Source: Marinobacter guineae
Lineage (GTDB): Bacteria > Pseudomonadota > Gammaproteobacteria > Pseudomonadales > Oleiphilaceae
DNA length: 64,000 nt
Direction of reading: 5' to 3'
Assembly (NCBI RefSeq): GCF_002744735.1
Contig: NZ_KZ319342.1
Coordinates: 124,001 to 188,000 of the forward strand
The position numbers and the translations under genes are program-made. This document shows, in pieces, positions 52,571 through 61,136 of this stretch. The notes under the pieces are model-generated. The model searched no databases and was not told the DNA's origin. It worked only from the letters and a program-made list of their open reading frames with translations. How positions within the stretch are numbered: the stretch's first letter is position 1; the number at the start of each line of letters is the position of its first letter.

Positions 52571-53484
52571 CGTGCCGCCCCCGGATTAACCGAATGGGCC
52601 AGCGCCTGCTCCAGTTCGGGATACCGGAACTGAAATCCTGCCCCGGTGAGCCTTGCCGGAATGGCCTGCTGGCCCGTTAAAAGGAGGCGCGCCATTTCCC
52701 CCAGTGCGACCTTGAGCACCGGTGCCGGAGCGGGAAACACAGTGGGACGGTGAAGAACTTTGCCAAGGCAGCGGGTAAATTCGGCATTGGTGACCGGATT
52801 GGGGCTGACCACGTTGAACGGTCCTGAGGCGCTGGTATTCTCGACCATCCAGATCAGTGCTTCGACAACGTCGTCCCGGTGGATCCAGGGCATATACTGG
52901 GTGCCACTGCCGAGGCGGCCGCCAAGCCCCAGCTTGAAGGGCGGAATCATGCGCTCCAGGAAGCCGCCTCCAGGACCGGCGACGACACCGGTTCGTGAAA
53001 AGCACACTCTTACGCCGTCGTCGGCGAGAGGGAGGGCGGCATTTTCCCAGTCCCGGCACAGGCGGTGGGTAAACTCATCATGTGGGCTGGTCTCTTCGGT
53101 TACCAAGGCCGGGCCCTGGTCTCCATAAAAGCCCACTGCGGAGCCTGAGACCAGGACCTCAGGAGCCCGTTCCCAGCTGCGTATCACGGCGACGAGCGTT
53201 TCAGTGACACCGATCCGGCTGTCCCGAAGTTGCTGTTTACGATCCTCTGACCAGCGCTTGTCCGCAATGCCTTCGCCAGCCAGATTGATGACGCCATCGA
53301 ACCCTGGGTGGGAGCGGAGTTGTTGCAAATCACGGATAGCCTCAACCCGGCCACAGCAGGCTTTGACGGTTTCTGACGGTTGCCGGCTGAAAACGGTCAG
53401 TTCATGATCGCGCGCCAGCAGTTCCCGGCAAAGCACGTGCCCGATAAATCCGGTACCGCCGGTAATCAGAATCCTTTTTGTCAT
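52567..53484 (-). CDS. yfcH: NAD(P)-binding sugar-epimerase-like protein (YfcH family)
   Basis: The 305-residue protein belongs to the TIGR01777/YfcH group of short-chain dehydrogenase-like proteins. It has the nucleotide-binding start RILITGGTGFIGHVLCREL, the NLAGEGIADKRWSEDRKQQL block near 67-86 and the PWIHRDDVVEALIW motif near 199-212, plus the DUF1731 C terminus with PARLTGAGFQFRYPELEQAL. The reaction is not established for this family. It is co-transcribed with the exported protein gene downstream. Confidence 0.88.
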   Translation of the reverse strand: MTKRILITGGTGFIGHVLCRELLARDHELTVFSRQPSETVKACCGRVEAIRDLQQLRSHPGFDGVINLAGEGIADKRWSEDRKQQLRDSRIGVTETLVAVIRSWERAPEVLVSGSAVGFYGDQGPALVTEETSPHDEFTHRLCRDWENAALPLADDGVRVCFSRTGVVAGPGGGFLERMIPPFKLGLGGRLGSGTQYMPWIHRDDVVEALIWMVENTSASGPFNVVSPNPVTNAEFTRCLGKVLHRPTVFPAPAPVLKVALGEMARLLLTGQQAIPARLTGAGFQFRYPELEQALAHSVNPGAAR

Positions 53485-53538
53485 GCTACTCCCTCCCGGT
53501 GCCGTCTGGTTGGCACGCGTGCTTTTTGAGCGTCCGGC

Positions 53539-53913
53539 TCAGGACGGTGTCTGTTCCAACTGAAGCATAACAACATCCCGGATGGCCTGCCCGAGGAGTG
53601 GATTTTCTCCGATCGGCGGCGCCAGATGTATGCTTGTGCCATGGGCACGCTCGAGTTCTTCGATCATCGCAGGAACATCTTTGCGCAGATGGCGCCCGGC
53701 CGCCAGGAACAGGGGCACGATGGTGAAGCTTCTGGCGCCTTCCGCGACGCCTTGGGCAATGACCGTGTCCATGGAAGGTTCCGCCAGTTCCATGTAGGCA
53801 ATACGAGCATTATCGACAGCCTTGAGTGTGGGTTGGGCGAGCTGTTCAAAGGTTTCACACCAGCGCTTGTCACTGCTTCCGTGTGCCAGCAGAATAATGC
53901 GGGGGCTGTTCAT
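53539..53913 (-). CDS. cbiX: CbiX-type sirohydrochlorin chelatase
   Basis: The 124-residue protein matches the short CbiX/SirB chelatases that put cobalt or iron into sirohydrochlorin. It starts PRIILLAHGSSDKRW with metal-ligand H10 and has the second ligand region LFLAAGRHLRKDVP near 68-81. The short one-domain form dimerises in relatives. Which metal is inserted cannot be told: no cobalamin or sirohaem genes adjoin it. It lies 54 bases upstream of the yfcH-like gene on the same strand. Confidence 0.85.
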   Translation of the reverse strand: MNSPRIILLAHGSSDKRWCETFEQLAQPTLKAVDNARIAYMELAEPSMDTVIAQGVAEGARSFTIVPLFLAAGRHLRKDVPAMIEELERAHGTSIHLAPPIGENPLLGQAIRDVVMLQLEQTPS

Positions 53914-54014
53914 CGCCTCTCCTGAGTAGTCAGTTTGATGGGGGCCTGTCGTAAGTCCGGAGTGTCAGCCCGAAAACGGGCGCAACAGAATCTAAAGTAA
54001 CAGGGTGACACAGA

Positions 54015-54617
54015 ATGTTCGATTGGAAAGAGATTCTGGATTTCTGGTTTGGTGAACTGGATGCGCATGGTCTGCCAGACAGTGACCACAGAAACAAATG
54101 GTTCCGGTCAGACCGAAAGTTCGATCAGGAAATCCGCCGCCGCTTTCTCTCGATGGTGCTGTTCGCTTCGGAGCAGGGGCTGGAGCATTGGAGGCGGGAA
54201 GCCGGAGGTATACTGGCCGAAGTTCTATTGCTCGATCAGTTTTCCAGAAACATCTTTCGGGGCGGCGCGATGGCGTTTGATCAGGATCGGCAGGCGCGAA
54301 AACTCTGCAGGCAGGCCATGCAGAAGGGGCAGGATATGTTGCTTCCTCCGGTTCAGCGGGCTTTTCTGTATATGCCTCTGCAACACTCCGAGCGCAAGGA
54401 AGACCAGGACACTTCCGTAGAATGCTACGAGCAGCTTGCCCGATCTACGCAGGGGCTCCTCGCAGACTTTTTGGGTAGCTTTCTTCAGTCCGCCCGGGAT
54501 CACCGCGACATTATCATCAGGTTCGGCCGCTTTCCACACCGGAACAAGGCTCTGGGGCGGGGGGCCACGCCAGAAGAAGAGGCTTACTTGCAGAACGGTC
54601 AGCGATTCGGCCAGTAG
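54015..54617 (+). CDS. DUF924 family protein
   Basis: This 200-residue protein shows the DUF924 landmarks EILDFWFGELD near the start, RNKWFRSDRKFDQEIRRRF, LLDQFSRNIFRGGA (about 74-87), FLYMPLQHSERKEDQ and a final FGRFPHRNKALGR. The family is all-helical and TPR-like with no firmly known reaction. It diverges from cbiX and is separated from the next gene by about 200 bases. Confidence 0.85.
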   Translation: MFDWKEILDFWFGELDAHGLPDSDHRNKWFRSDRKFDQEIRRRFLSMVLFASEQGLEHWRREAGGILAEVLLLDQFSRNIFRGGAMAFDQDRQARKLCRQAMQKGQDMLLPPVQRAFLYMPLQHSERKEDQDTSVECYEQLARSTQGLLADFLGSFLQSARDHRDIIIRFGRFPHRNKALGRGATPEEEAYLQNGQRFGQ

Positions 54618-54814
54618 GGCGGCTCCAATAGCGCTTCTCCTTGTGAGCCCTGATTGCCCGGATCATGAAAGCGGCGGCTTCCTTAAAATTTTGTATAAAA
54701 AATGTACATTTTGACGGGGTTGGCTATTTTGCCTGATAGAATGCGCAACACTTACTTTTGATCGGGGTCGCGGTGTTTCGCCGCCACCCGCACGTATTCT
54801 ATCGGGGACTTGTA

Positions 54815-55531
54815 ATGGTGAATTCGCGGCGGTTCCTACCCACTGGACTTCTTGCGGCCGTATTTGCGGTGCTTCCTCTCTCATCGTTTGCTGCTTCGCT
54901 TGACGATAAGTTGCTGAGCCAATTGAGTGAAGCAGCTCCAAAGCTGGACAGCACTGTGCTAAAGACGGCGTTCAACGCATCACGCTGTGCCGTTTCCAAT
55001 GGCGTCGAAATGCCGCAGCGACTGGCGGTTATCGATTTTTCGTTACCCTCCAGTGAAGAACGGATGTGGATTTTTGATCTGGAGAAGGGCCAGTTGGTGC
55101 TCCGGGACCTTGTGGCCCATGGCAAGAATTCCGGGAATTTCGAATCGACAGAGTTTTCCAACGTTGAAGGCAGCTACCAGTCCAGTATCGGACTCTTTCA
55201 GGCACGAGAGTCCTACTATGGAAAACATGGATATGCCCTCCGGCTCGATGGACTTGAGCCGGGCATCAACGATCATGCCCGGCAGCGAGCGATTGTTATT
55301 CACGGAGCGGACTATGTGAGTGATAGCTGGGTCAGCAAGTACGGTCGGATAGGCAGAAGCCACGGCTGTCCAGCGGTGGACAATCAGGTCATCCGGCAGG
55401 TAGTTGATAATCTCAAGGGTGGCCAGCTTGTTTTCAAGTACTATCCCGATCAGGAGTGGTTACACAGTTCAGGTTTCCTCAAGTGCGATAACACAACGCT
55501 GGCGGGCAAAAACCTGCAAAAAAGTGGTTGA
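54815..55531 (+). CDS. YkuD-like L,D-transpeptidase-type exported protein
   Basis: The 238-residue precursor has a signal peptide ending SSFA and a domain of the murein L,D-transpeptidase catalytic group. The active-site pattern is a histidine in AIVIHGADYVSDSW (about 156-169) and the catalytic cysteine in GRSHGCPAVDNQV (about 178-190). It probably acts on peptidoglycan in the periplasm; whether it cuts or cross-links is unknown. The frame opens at 54758, but the ATG at 54815 has GGGGA before it and begins the signal peptide. Confidence 0.82.
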   Translation: MVNSRRFLPTGLLAAVFAVLPLSSFAASLDDKLLSQLSEAAPKLDSTVLKTAFNASRCAVSNGVEMPQRLAVIDFSLPSSEERMWIFDLEKGQLVLRDLVAHGKNSGNFESTEFSNVEGSYQSSIGLFQARESYYGKHGYALRLDGLEPGINDHARQRAIVIHGADYVSDSWVSKYGRIGRSHGCPAVDNQVIRQVVDNLKGGQLVFKYYPDQEWLHSSGFLKCDNTTLAGKNLQKSG

Positions 55532-55555
55532 CGGCGCCGGTTGGATCCGTAGAAT
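55528..55555 (+). promoter_or_regulatory. Promoter of tRNA-Gly
   Basis: TTGACG at 55528-55533, which overlaps the upstream stop codon, and TAGAAT at 55550-55555 are 16 bases apart. Transcription would start near 55562, about 28 bases before the tRNA. Confidence 0.7.
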
Positions 55556-55589
55556 ACGCCTCCGTTGACGGTAACAGCCGATCAGCAGT

Positions 55590-55665
55590 GCGGGAATAGC
55601 TCAGTTGGTAGAGCACAACCTTGCCAAGGTTGGGGTCGCGAGTTCGAATCTCGTTTCCCGCTCCA
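55590..55665 (+). tRNA. tRNA-Gly (GCC)
   Basis: The 76-base gene has acceptor GCGGGAA paired with TTCCCGC, a D arm starting AGCTCAGTTGGTAGAGC, the T arm CGAG-TTCGAAT-CTCG and encoded CCA. The anticodon GCC is at 55623-55625. A terminator follows directly. Confidence 0.96.
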
Positions 55666-55672
55666 GATTCAG

Positions 55673-55704
55673 AAAACCCGGTCTTGAAAAAGGCCGGGTT
55701 TTTT
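55673..55704 (+). terminator. Rho-independent terminator after tRNA-Gly
   Basis: AAAACCCGG at 55673-55681 pairs with CCGGGTTTT at 55694-55702, with further bases in the T run. It ends the single-tRNA transcript. Confidence 0.88.
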
Positions 55705-55792
55705 CGTATTTGGCCACCACAAACTCGGCGCCGTGGTTTCTGGTCAGGTATACTCGGCAGCCTGTTTCATATCCTGATTCTGTGGGGGAGGC

Positions 55793-56614
55793 ATGCCTGT
55801 CATGAAAGTACATTCGCTGTTTGTATACCCCGTCAAGTCCCTGTCCGGCATAGAGGTGAGCAGCTTTGACACCGATGATTTCGGCCCGGTGGCAGACAGG
55901 CGCTGGATGATCGTCGACGATGACCGCCGTTTCGTGACCCAGAGGGAGCATCCGGAACTGGCAATGGTTGCTACCGCTCTGGAGAGAGGCAATGTGATTG
56001 TCGACATTCCGGGTGAGGGCGCGTTTCCCCTGATGGCCATTGATGATATGGCCGGGGCTGACGGAGAGGTAAGGGTTCTGGTTTGGCGTGACTGGGTCAA
56101 GGCCGTTATCGGGCAGCCTGAAGCCAGCGAAGCCTTAAGCCGGTTCTGTGGTAAGTCAGTACGGTTTGTTTATATGCCGGACAGTTCATTCCGCCGTGTT
56201 GATGCCGGGCGAGTGGATGAATATCGGCGTGTCGGCTTTGCCGATGGTTTTCCGTTCCTGATTACCAATATGGCATCGCTTTCGGAGTTGAACGGGCGCC
56301 TCGATGCGCCGGTAGAGATGCGCCGGTTCCGGCCCAACATCGTGGTGGAGGGTGCGAAGCCATGGGACGAGGACAGCTGGCAGCAGCTGACCATTGGTGA
56401 CAACAGTCTGAGCATTGTCAAGCCCTGCTCCCGCTGTGTGATGACCACCGTGGACCCTGCAACGGGGAAGAAGGACGCCGCCTTGCAGCCACTCAGAACC
56501 CTGTCAGGCTATCGAAGAACGCCTGACGGCGTGATCTTCGGCCAGAACGCCATTCATGAATCACCGGGAATTATCCGGGTTGGTGATCCCGTTACCATCA
56601 ACAAATCGGAGTAA
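55793..56614 (+). CDS. MOSC domain protein (YcbX/mARC-like)
   Basis: The 273-residue protein has an N-terminal MOSC_N beta-barrel domain (VHSLFVYPVKSLSGIEVSSF) and a MOSC domain with FRPNIVVEGAKPWDED and the conserved cysteine region KPCSRCVMTTVDP (about 210-222), where YcbX and mARC bind molybdenum cofactor. It may reduce N-hydroxylated compounds. Unlike E. coli YcbX it has no C-terminal ferredoxin domain, so it needs a separate electron donor. An alternative ATG lies at 55802. Confidence 0.83.
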   Translation: MPVMKVHSLFVYPVKSLSGIEVSSFDTDDFGPVADRRWMIVDDDRRFVTQREHPELAMVATALERGNVIVDIPGEGAFPLMAIDDMAGADGEVRVLVWRDWVKAVIGQPEASEALSRFCGKSVRFVYMPDSSFRRVDAGRVDEYRRVGFADGFPFLITNMASLSELNGRLDAPVEMRRFRPNIVVEGAKPWDEDSWQQLTIGDNSLSIVKPCSRCVMTTVDPATGKKDAALQPLRTLSGYRRTPDGVIFGQNAIHESPGIIRVGDPVTINKSE

Positions 56615-56622
56615 AAATAAAC

Positions 56623-58575
56623 GTGCCTTTGTTAACGCTGGACTCAGTTTCCCTGGCTTTTGGAATGCACCCGCTGTTGGACCAGGCATCGCTGGTAATC
56701 GACGCCGGAGAGCGTGTGTGTTTGCTGGGACGGAATGGCGAAGGCAAGTCCACCCTGCTCAAGATTGTCAGTGGAGAAGTGGTACCTGATGGCGGGGTGG
56801 TGCGTCTGGATGACGGCTCAGTGCTTGCGGTGCTGCCACAAAACCTGCCATCGGAGGATTCCCGCACTGCCTATGAAGTGGTTGCCGGTGCGTTTCCGGA
56901 AACCGGGGCCTTGCTGGCGGAATTTCATCAGCTGTCCCAGCATGCGGATGAGTCCAGCCTGGACCGCCTGATGAAAGTCCAGGAACGCCTGGAAGCCCTT
57001 GATGGCTGGCGGCTGGATCAGAAGGTAACCTCCATTCTCGGCCAGTACGGTGTCGACCCGGATCAGACGCTGAACACGCTGTCCGGCGGTTGGCAACGCC
57101 GTGTGCTGCTGGCAAAAGCCCTGGTCGCTGATCCGGATATCCTGTTACTGGACGAGCCTACGAACCACCTCGATGTGCCTGCCATCGCATGGCTGGAGGA
57201 AGCTCTGGGTCAGTTCCGTGGCGCCATGCTGTTTGTCAGTCACGACCGGGCGTTTATCCGGCGCATGGCCACCCGAATTGTTGAGCTGGACCGGGGGAAG
57301 CTGGTGAGCTTTGCCGCCACCTATGACCGTTATCTTGAACTGAAGGAAAAAGCGCTGGAAGAGGAAGAGCGGCAGAACGCGCTGTTCGACAAGCGGCTCA
57401 AGCAGGAAGAAGCCTGGATTCGCCAGGGTATCAAGGCGAGGAGGACTCGCAACATGGGCCGGGTGCGCGCGCTTCGGGCCATGCGCGAGGAACACCGGCA
57501 ACGGAGAGTACGTGGCGGTACCGCAAGCTTCGCGGTAGAGGATGCAGCCCGTTCAGGCAAGCTGGTGGTTGAAACCCGGGATGCGGGCTTCGCCTATCCC
57601 GATGGCACGCCGGTGATCCGCGATATGAACCTGACTATCCTCAGGGGTGACAAGATCGGCCTCGTGGGCGAAAACGGGACCGGCAAAACCACTTTGGTTC
57701 GCCTTTTGCTCGGAGACCTGGAACCAACTGAAGGTTCAGTGCGTCTGGGGACCAATCTGCAAGTGGCCTACTTTGACCAGCTTCGTGGCGAACTGGATCT
57801 GACCCGGAATGCACTGGACAACCTCTCCGAGGGCCGTGAATTCATTGATATTAATGGTCAGAGCAAGCATGTGCTTGGTTATTTGCAGGAGTTTCTGTTC
57901 ACACCGGAACGGGCCAGGTCGCCCGTCAGTGTGTTCTCTGGTGGCGAACGTGCGAGGTTGCTGCTTGCCAAGCTGTTCAGCAAGCCTGCGAACATTCTGG
58001 TGCTTGATGAACCGACCAACGATCTGGATGTGGAGACACTGGAGTTGTTGGAAGAACAGTTGGCGGAATTTGCCGGAACAGTGATCGTTATCAGTCACGA
58101 CCGGGAGTTTCTTGATAATGTGGTCACTGAAACGGTATTCCTCGATGGGTCGGGCAAAGTGCGGGAGTTTGTCGGTGGTTACACCGACTGGCGCCGGCAG
58201 GGCGGGCGTTTCCCTTCGGAAGCGACAGGTAATCGGCCGGACAAACAGGACAAAGCCAGAAAATCGGGAAAGCAAACCGTAAACAAAAGTGAACAAAAGG
58301 CGCCAGGAAGTGCAAAACAGGCAGCGCCCCCGGAACAGAGTAAGCCCGTCAAGCTGAGCTACAAGCTCAAGCTGGAGCTCGAACAGCTGCCCGGGCAGAT
58401 CGAGGCGCTGGAGCAGGAAGTCGCCGGCCTGAAGGAAAAGATTTCCTCGGCTGATTTTTATTCAGGCCCACCAAACGAAGTCTCGGACACTCTGGAAGCA
58501 TTGACGGAAACGGAAAACCGTCTGGAGAAGGTTATCGAGCGGTGGATGGAGCTGGAGGAACAGGCAAATCAATGA
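56623..58575 (+). CDS. uup: ABC-F ATPase Uup
   Basis: Uup is a soluble ABC-F protein linked to ribosome function and to suppression of transposon excision. The 650-residue protein has two ATPase cassettes: Walker A GRNGEGKST and GENGTGKTT, signatures LSGGW and FSGGERAR, and Walker B ending DEPTNHLD and DEPTNDLD. A basic linker and a C-terminal coiled coil (from about 580, LKLELEQLPGQIEALEQEVA) distinguish Uup from EttA. It starts with GTG. Its stop overlaps the next ATG. Confidence 0.92.
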   Translation: MPLLTLDSVSLAFGMHPLLDQASLVIDAGERVCLLGRNGEGKSTLLKIVSGEVVPDGGVVRLDDGSVLAVLPQNLPSEDSRTAYEVVAGAFPETGALLAEFHQLSQHADESSLDRLMKVQERLEALDGWRLDQKVTSILGQYGVDPDQTLNTLSGGWQRRVLLAKALVADPDILLLDEPTNHLDVPAIAWLEEALGQFRGAMLFVSHDRAFIRRMATRIVELDRGKLVSFAATYDRYLELKEKALEEEERQNALFDKRLKQEEAWIRQGIKARRTRNMGRVRALRAMREEHRQRRVRGGTASFAVEDAARSGKLVVETRDAGFAYPDGTPVIRDMNLTILRGDKIGLVGENGTGKTTLVRLLLGDLEPTEGSVRLGTNLQVAYFDQLRGELDLTRNALDNLSEGREFIDINGQSKHVLGYLQEFLFTPERARSPVSVFSGGERARLLLAKLFSKPANILVLDEPTNDLDVETLELLEEQLAEFAGTVIVISHDREFLDNVVTETVFLDGSGKVREFVGGYTDWRRQGGRFPSEATGNRPDKQDKARKSGKQTVNKSEQKAPGSAKQAAPPEQSKPVKLSYKLKLELEQLPGQIEALEQEVAGLKEKISSADFYSGPPNEVSDTLEALTETENRLEKVIERWMELEEQANQ

Positions 58576-59243
58576 ATGTGAACTACGATTTCAGGTTTCA
58601 GGACGGACGAACCGTCGAGTTTAAAGTCACTGATCAGCCGTCACCGGCGTCCGGATCATTGCCCTCGTGGACCAAACTCGAGCATTGTCAGTGCAGTAAC
58701 TGCCCGTTGAAGGCTGCAGACACGCCTTATTGCCCGGCAGCCACTGAGATACTGCCTGTTGTCGAAGCATTTCAGGCAGAAGATGCCTACCAGAAGGTTG
58801 AGGTGAAGGTTACGGACGACCGGCGCAGCTATGTGAAACAGACTGCACTGGAAGAAGCTCTCAGATCTTTGCTTGGGCTGAAAATGGCAACCAGCGGTTG
58901 CCCTGTGCTGTCAGAGCTCAAGCCTATGGCTGTGCACCACCTGCCTTTTGCCAATACCGATGAATTCATTATGCGCAGCGTGTCTCATTACCTGCTGCAG
59001 CAGTATTTCGCCAAGCGCAATCATCGGGCGCCAGACTGGGATCTGAAGGGGCTTGTTGAAAGAAATCAGAGATTGCAGCTTGTAAATCAGGCCCTTTGGC
59101 AGCGCATTCATTCGGTCTGCAAGGGTGACAGTAATCTGAAAGCGTTACTGAATTTCTTCTCGATGGCGTCAAGTGTCAGCTTCTCGCTGGAAAGTCAGCT
59201 TCGGAAGCTTGAGGCAAAAATGGGCGGGGAGGGGAGTGAATAG
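58572..59243 (+). CDS. Unrecognised Cys-cluster protein coupled to uup
   Basis: I do not recognise this 223-residue protein. It has an N-terminal cysteine group, HCQCSNCPLK with a further cysteine ten residues later (C39, C41, C44, C54), which could bind zinc or an iron-sulphur cluster, and a helical C-terminal half. It carries no signal peptide and should be cytosolic. The ATG overlaps the uup stop (ATGA), so the two are made together, suggesting a shared process. The frame also opens at 58542, but 58572 is favoured by this overlap. Confidence 0.7.
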   Translation: MNVNYDFRFQDGRTVEFKVTDQPSPASGSLPSWTKLEHCQCSNCPLKAADTPYCPAATEILPVVEAFQAEDAYQKVEVKVTDDRRSYVKQTALEEALRSLLGLKMATSGCPVLSELKPMAVHHLPFANTDEFIMRSVSHYLLQQYFAKRNHRAPDWDLKGLVERNQRLQLVNQALWQRIHSVCKGDSNLKALLNFFSMASSVSFSLESQLRKLEAKMGGEGSE

Positions 59244-59262
59244 CTCTGCCTGACAGACCGGA

Positions 59263-59284
59263 CCCGGGGCAAAGCCCGGGCTTT
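59263..59284 (+). terminator. Hairpin between convergent genes
   Basis: CCCGGG at 59263-59268 pairs with CCCGGG at 59275-59280 with a six-base loop, followed by CTTTC. It lies 20 bases after the Cys-cluster gene and before the convergent uspA end, so it probably ends the uup transcript, though the T run is short. Confidence 0.5.
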
Positions 59285-59298
59285 CGGTCCCGTAAGTC

Positions 59299-59730
59299 TC
59301 AGTGAATCCGCACGGCCAGAACGTCGCACTCGGTACCGTGCAGAACCCCGTTGGCGGTTGAGCCCAGCAAAAGCTGAAAGCCTTTTCTCCCGTGGCTACC
59401 GACAATCACGAGATCCACGTCCTGCTCTTTGGCGAGCCTGTGAATTTCAGATTCCGGGCGCCCGACCGTGACCACCTGGTTGGTCTTGGAAACTCCGTAT
59501 TGATCACCATAGGTGCCCAGTTGCTCACGGGCAGCCTTGTCGAGCTGATCCTGAAGTTCCGTCAGATCCATTGGTATATCACCGCCATAGGCGTAACCAA
59601 CGGGCTCAACAACATGAACCAGCATCAGCTCCGCACCATGGGCTTCGCTAATGGCTTTCGCCTTGTCGAGCACCTGCGGGGCTTCTTCGGTCAGATCAAT
59701 GGCAACAAGCATTTTCTTATAGGCGGACAT
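59299..59730 (-). CDS. uspA: Universal stress protein, UspA type
   Basis: The 143-residue protein is one Usp domain. It starts YKKMLVAIDLTEEAPQVL and ends with the nucleotide-site-like GSHGRKGFQLLLGSTANGVL and CDVLAVRIH. Relatives of this type are induced by stress or stationary phase and form dimers. GAAGGAGCGATGCC precedes the start, giving a good ribosome-binding site. Confidence 0.93.
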   Translation of the reverse strand: MSAYKKMLVAIDLTEEAPQVLDKAKAISEAHGAELMLVHVVEPVGYAYGGDIPMDLTELQDQLDKAAREQLGTYGDQYGVSKTNQVVTVGRPESEIHRLAKEQDVDLVIVGSHGRKGFQLLLGSTANGVLHGTECDVLAVRIH

Positions 59731-59881
59731 GGCATCGCTCCTTCGCGCACGGGATTGTCTTGAGGATAGTACCTTAAATCTAATCGGAAAAGTCTAGTGG
59801 GAAACTGACAGGTATCAATATAGACGGCGGAAAACGCTTTTCCGGCAAGCAATTAGGCCTGCCAGAAAAGGCGGGGGAGAA

Positions 59882-60700
59882 TTAGGCGCTGCCTTTCAGG
59901 AGCTTGATGGTGGCAGCAAGTCCCTTCAGGATACCTTTGGAATAGCGGTCAATCACGAAACCCACATTTTTTTCGTTGTAGTTGATGTAGGAGCCCCGGA
60001 TGAACTGCCATTTGGACGAAATATCGTTGAGGGTTGCTTTCAGTTCCGGTGTACCTTCGCCCTGCATCACAGTCTGGAGCAATGCGTCCAGCTCTGCGGC
60101 CTGCACATCAAGCGGCGTTTCAGATGAGGAGCCCTGAAACGTTTGGGCCACTGATGAGTTGGTGCGTACCGAATACTTGGCCATCATCTGCGCCATTTTT
60201 ACGGCCGCCAACCGGGCTGCCTCAACTCTGGGGTCGGTCTCGGTCTCTGAGCTGTCCTGCGCGATTCGATAGAGCTCCGTTGCCTCTTCGTTCATGGCAA
60301 GAGCCTGGTTGGCCATGTCGGACACCAAACGCAGATCCGGATAGCCCCGGTTGCGCACATCATTGATGTTGTCACGCATCAGGTTCTTGAACTTGTCGAA
60401 CTCCTGGTTCAGCCCCTCAATCTCTTCGGCAGACAGCACTCCGGAATCGCTGCCGGCAATAGAATTCATGGAGTCGTTGGCTGAGTTGATACCCTGCACA
60501 ATCTCGTTCAGGGTGTTGGTATCGCCGGTTCCGCTGAAACGGTAGAAGGCATCCAGAGCTACGTAGTTACTGACCCGGAAATTGTGTAGGTCGGAGAGGA
60601 ATCCGTTGGCACCGTCCTGAGCGCGGGCACCCATAGAGGTCAGTGCAAGAAGAATAAGCGCGGTCAACAGGGCGCGTATCCGCAGGTTGGCGTCTTTCAT
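59882..60700 (-). CDS. Exported helical protein of unknown function
   Basis: The 272-residue protein has a signal peptide ending ARAQDG and a mature part that is almost wholly helical, with many Asn, Asp and Ser. There are no cysteines or recognisable motifs. The pattern of long helices resembles periplasmic sensor domains, but no membrane or output part follows, so it would be soluble in the periplasm. A good GGAG before the ATG supports the start. I do not recognise a family. Confidence 0.6.
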   Translation of the reverse strand: MKDANLRIRALLTALILLALTSMGARAQDGANGFLSDLHNFRVSNYVALDAFYRFSGTGDTNTLNEIVQGINSANDSMNSIAGSDSGVLSAEEIEGLNQEFDKFKNLMRDNINDVRNRGYPDLRLVSDMANQALAMNEEATELYRIAQDSSETETDPRVEAARLAAVKMAQMMAKYSVRTNSSVAQTFQGSSSETPLDVQAAELDALLQTVMQGEGTPELKATLNDISSKWQFIRGSYINYNEKNVGFVIDRYSKGILKGLAATIKLLKGSA

Positions 60701-61136
60701 CGGATGGCTCTCCGTAATGCTGTTTTATTATTGTGGACCAAAGTCGTAGATCGAAGGTAAAGTAACTCCGGCAGCCAATCAAGCAGTTTTGGTGGCGCAG
60801 GCGCCCGCAAATGTAAATAAATTTTAAATTTGCGTGATGAAGTTCTGGTTTTGTCTTAGAAGTAGCTTCCAGTTCACTGAAACATAACAATTCCATTCCA
60901 ATTTTCTTCAGGCGCCTCCGGTTTTTCCGGGACTTTTGCGCCTCTTCCGAAAGAAACAAATTGACAAATGCGCCGTTTTTTTTCATCGTGTGCCCTCACG
61001 ATTCAAACGACTGTATGAATTTCTGAATCGGATGATCGGGCAGTGACCTAAATCTCGCTGCACAAACAGCCGCACTGGTGAACTGAAAACACCATCCGGC
61101 TGGAAGCAGTTCCAAACACAGACTGGAGATCAGTTG
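60701..61136. other. Intergenic region before fadB
   Basis: This 436-base stretch holds the divergent promoters of the exported-protein gene and fadB. It is AT-rich near 60800-60990. I see a PsrA-like box at 61002-61019 and the fadB ribosome-binding site GGAG. A reverse-strand frame from 60986 is not convincing as a gene. Confidence 0.6.
61002..61019 (+). promoter_or_regulatory. PsrA-like operator upstream of fadB
   Basis: TTCAAAC-GACT-GTATGAA is an inverted repeat differing by one base from the TTCAAAC-N4-GTTTGAA pattern (core CAAAC-N4-GTTTG) of PsrA, the TetR-family repressor that responds to fatty acids in Pseudomonas. It lies about 118 bases before the fadB start. Confidence 0.45.

Noticed and set aside
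54687..54712. AT-rich inverted repeat TGTA...TACA before the L,D-transpeptidase gene as a LexA-like operator
   Set aside because: Spacing and core bases do not fit the LexA consensus, and no other SOS signature is present.
59828..59844. Small hairpin GGAAAA-CGC-TTTTCC between uspA and the exported protein gene
   Set aside because: Short AT-rich stem without a T run on either side; too weak to call a terminator.
60567..60986. Reverse-strand frame before the exported protein gene
   Set aside because: A GAGG lies before its ATG, but the translation is basic, shows no domain and runs into the signal-peptide region of a better gene in another frame.
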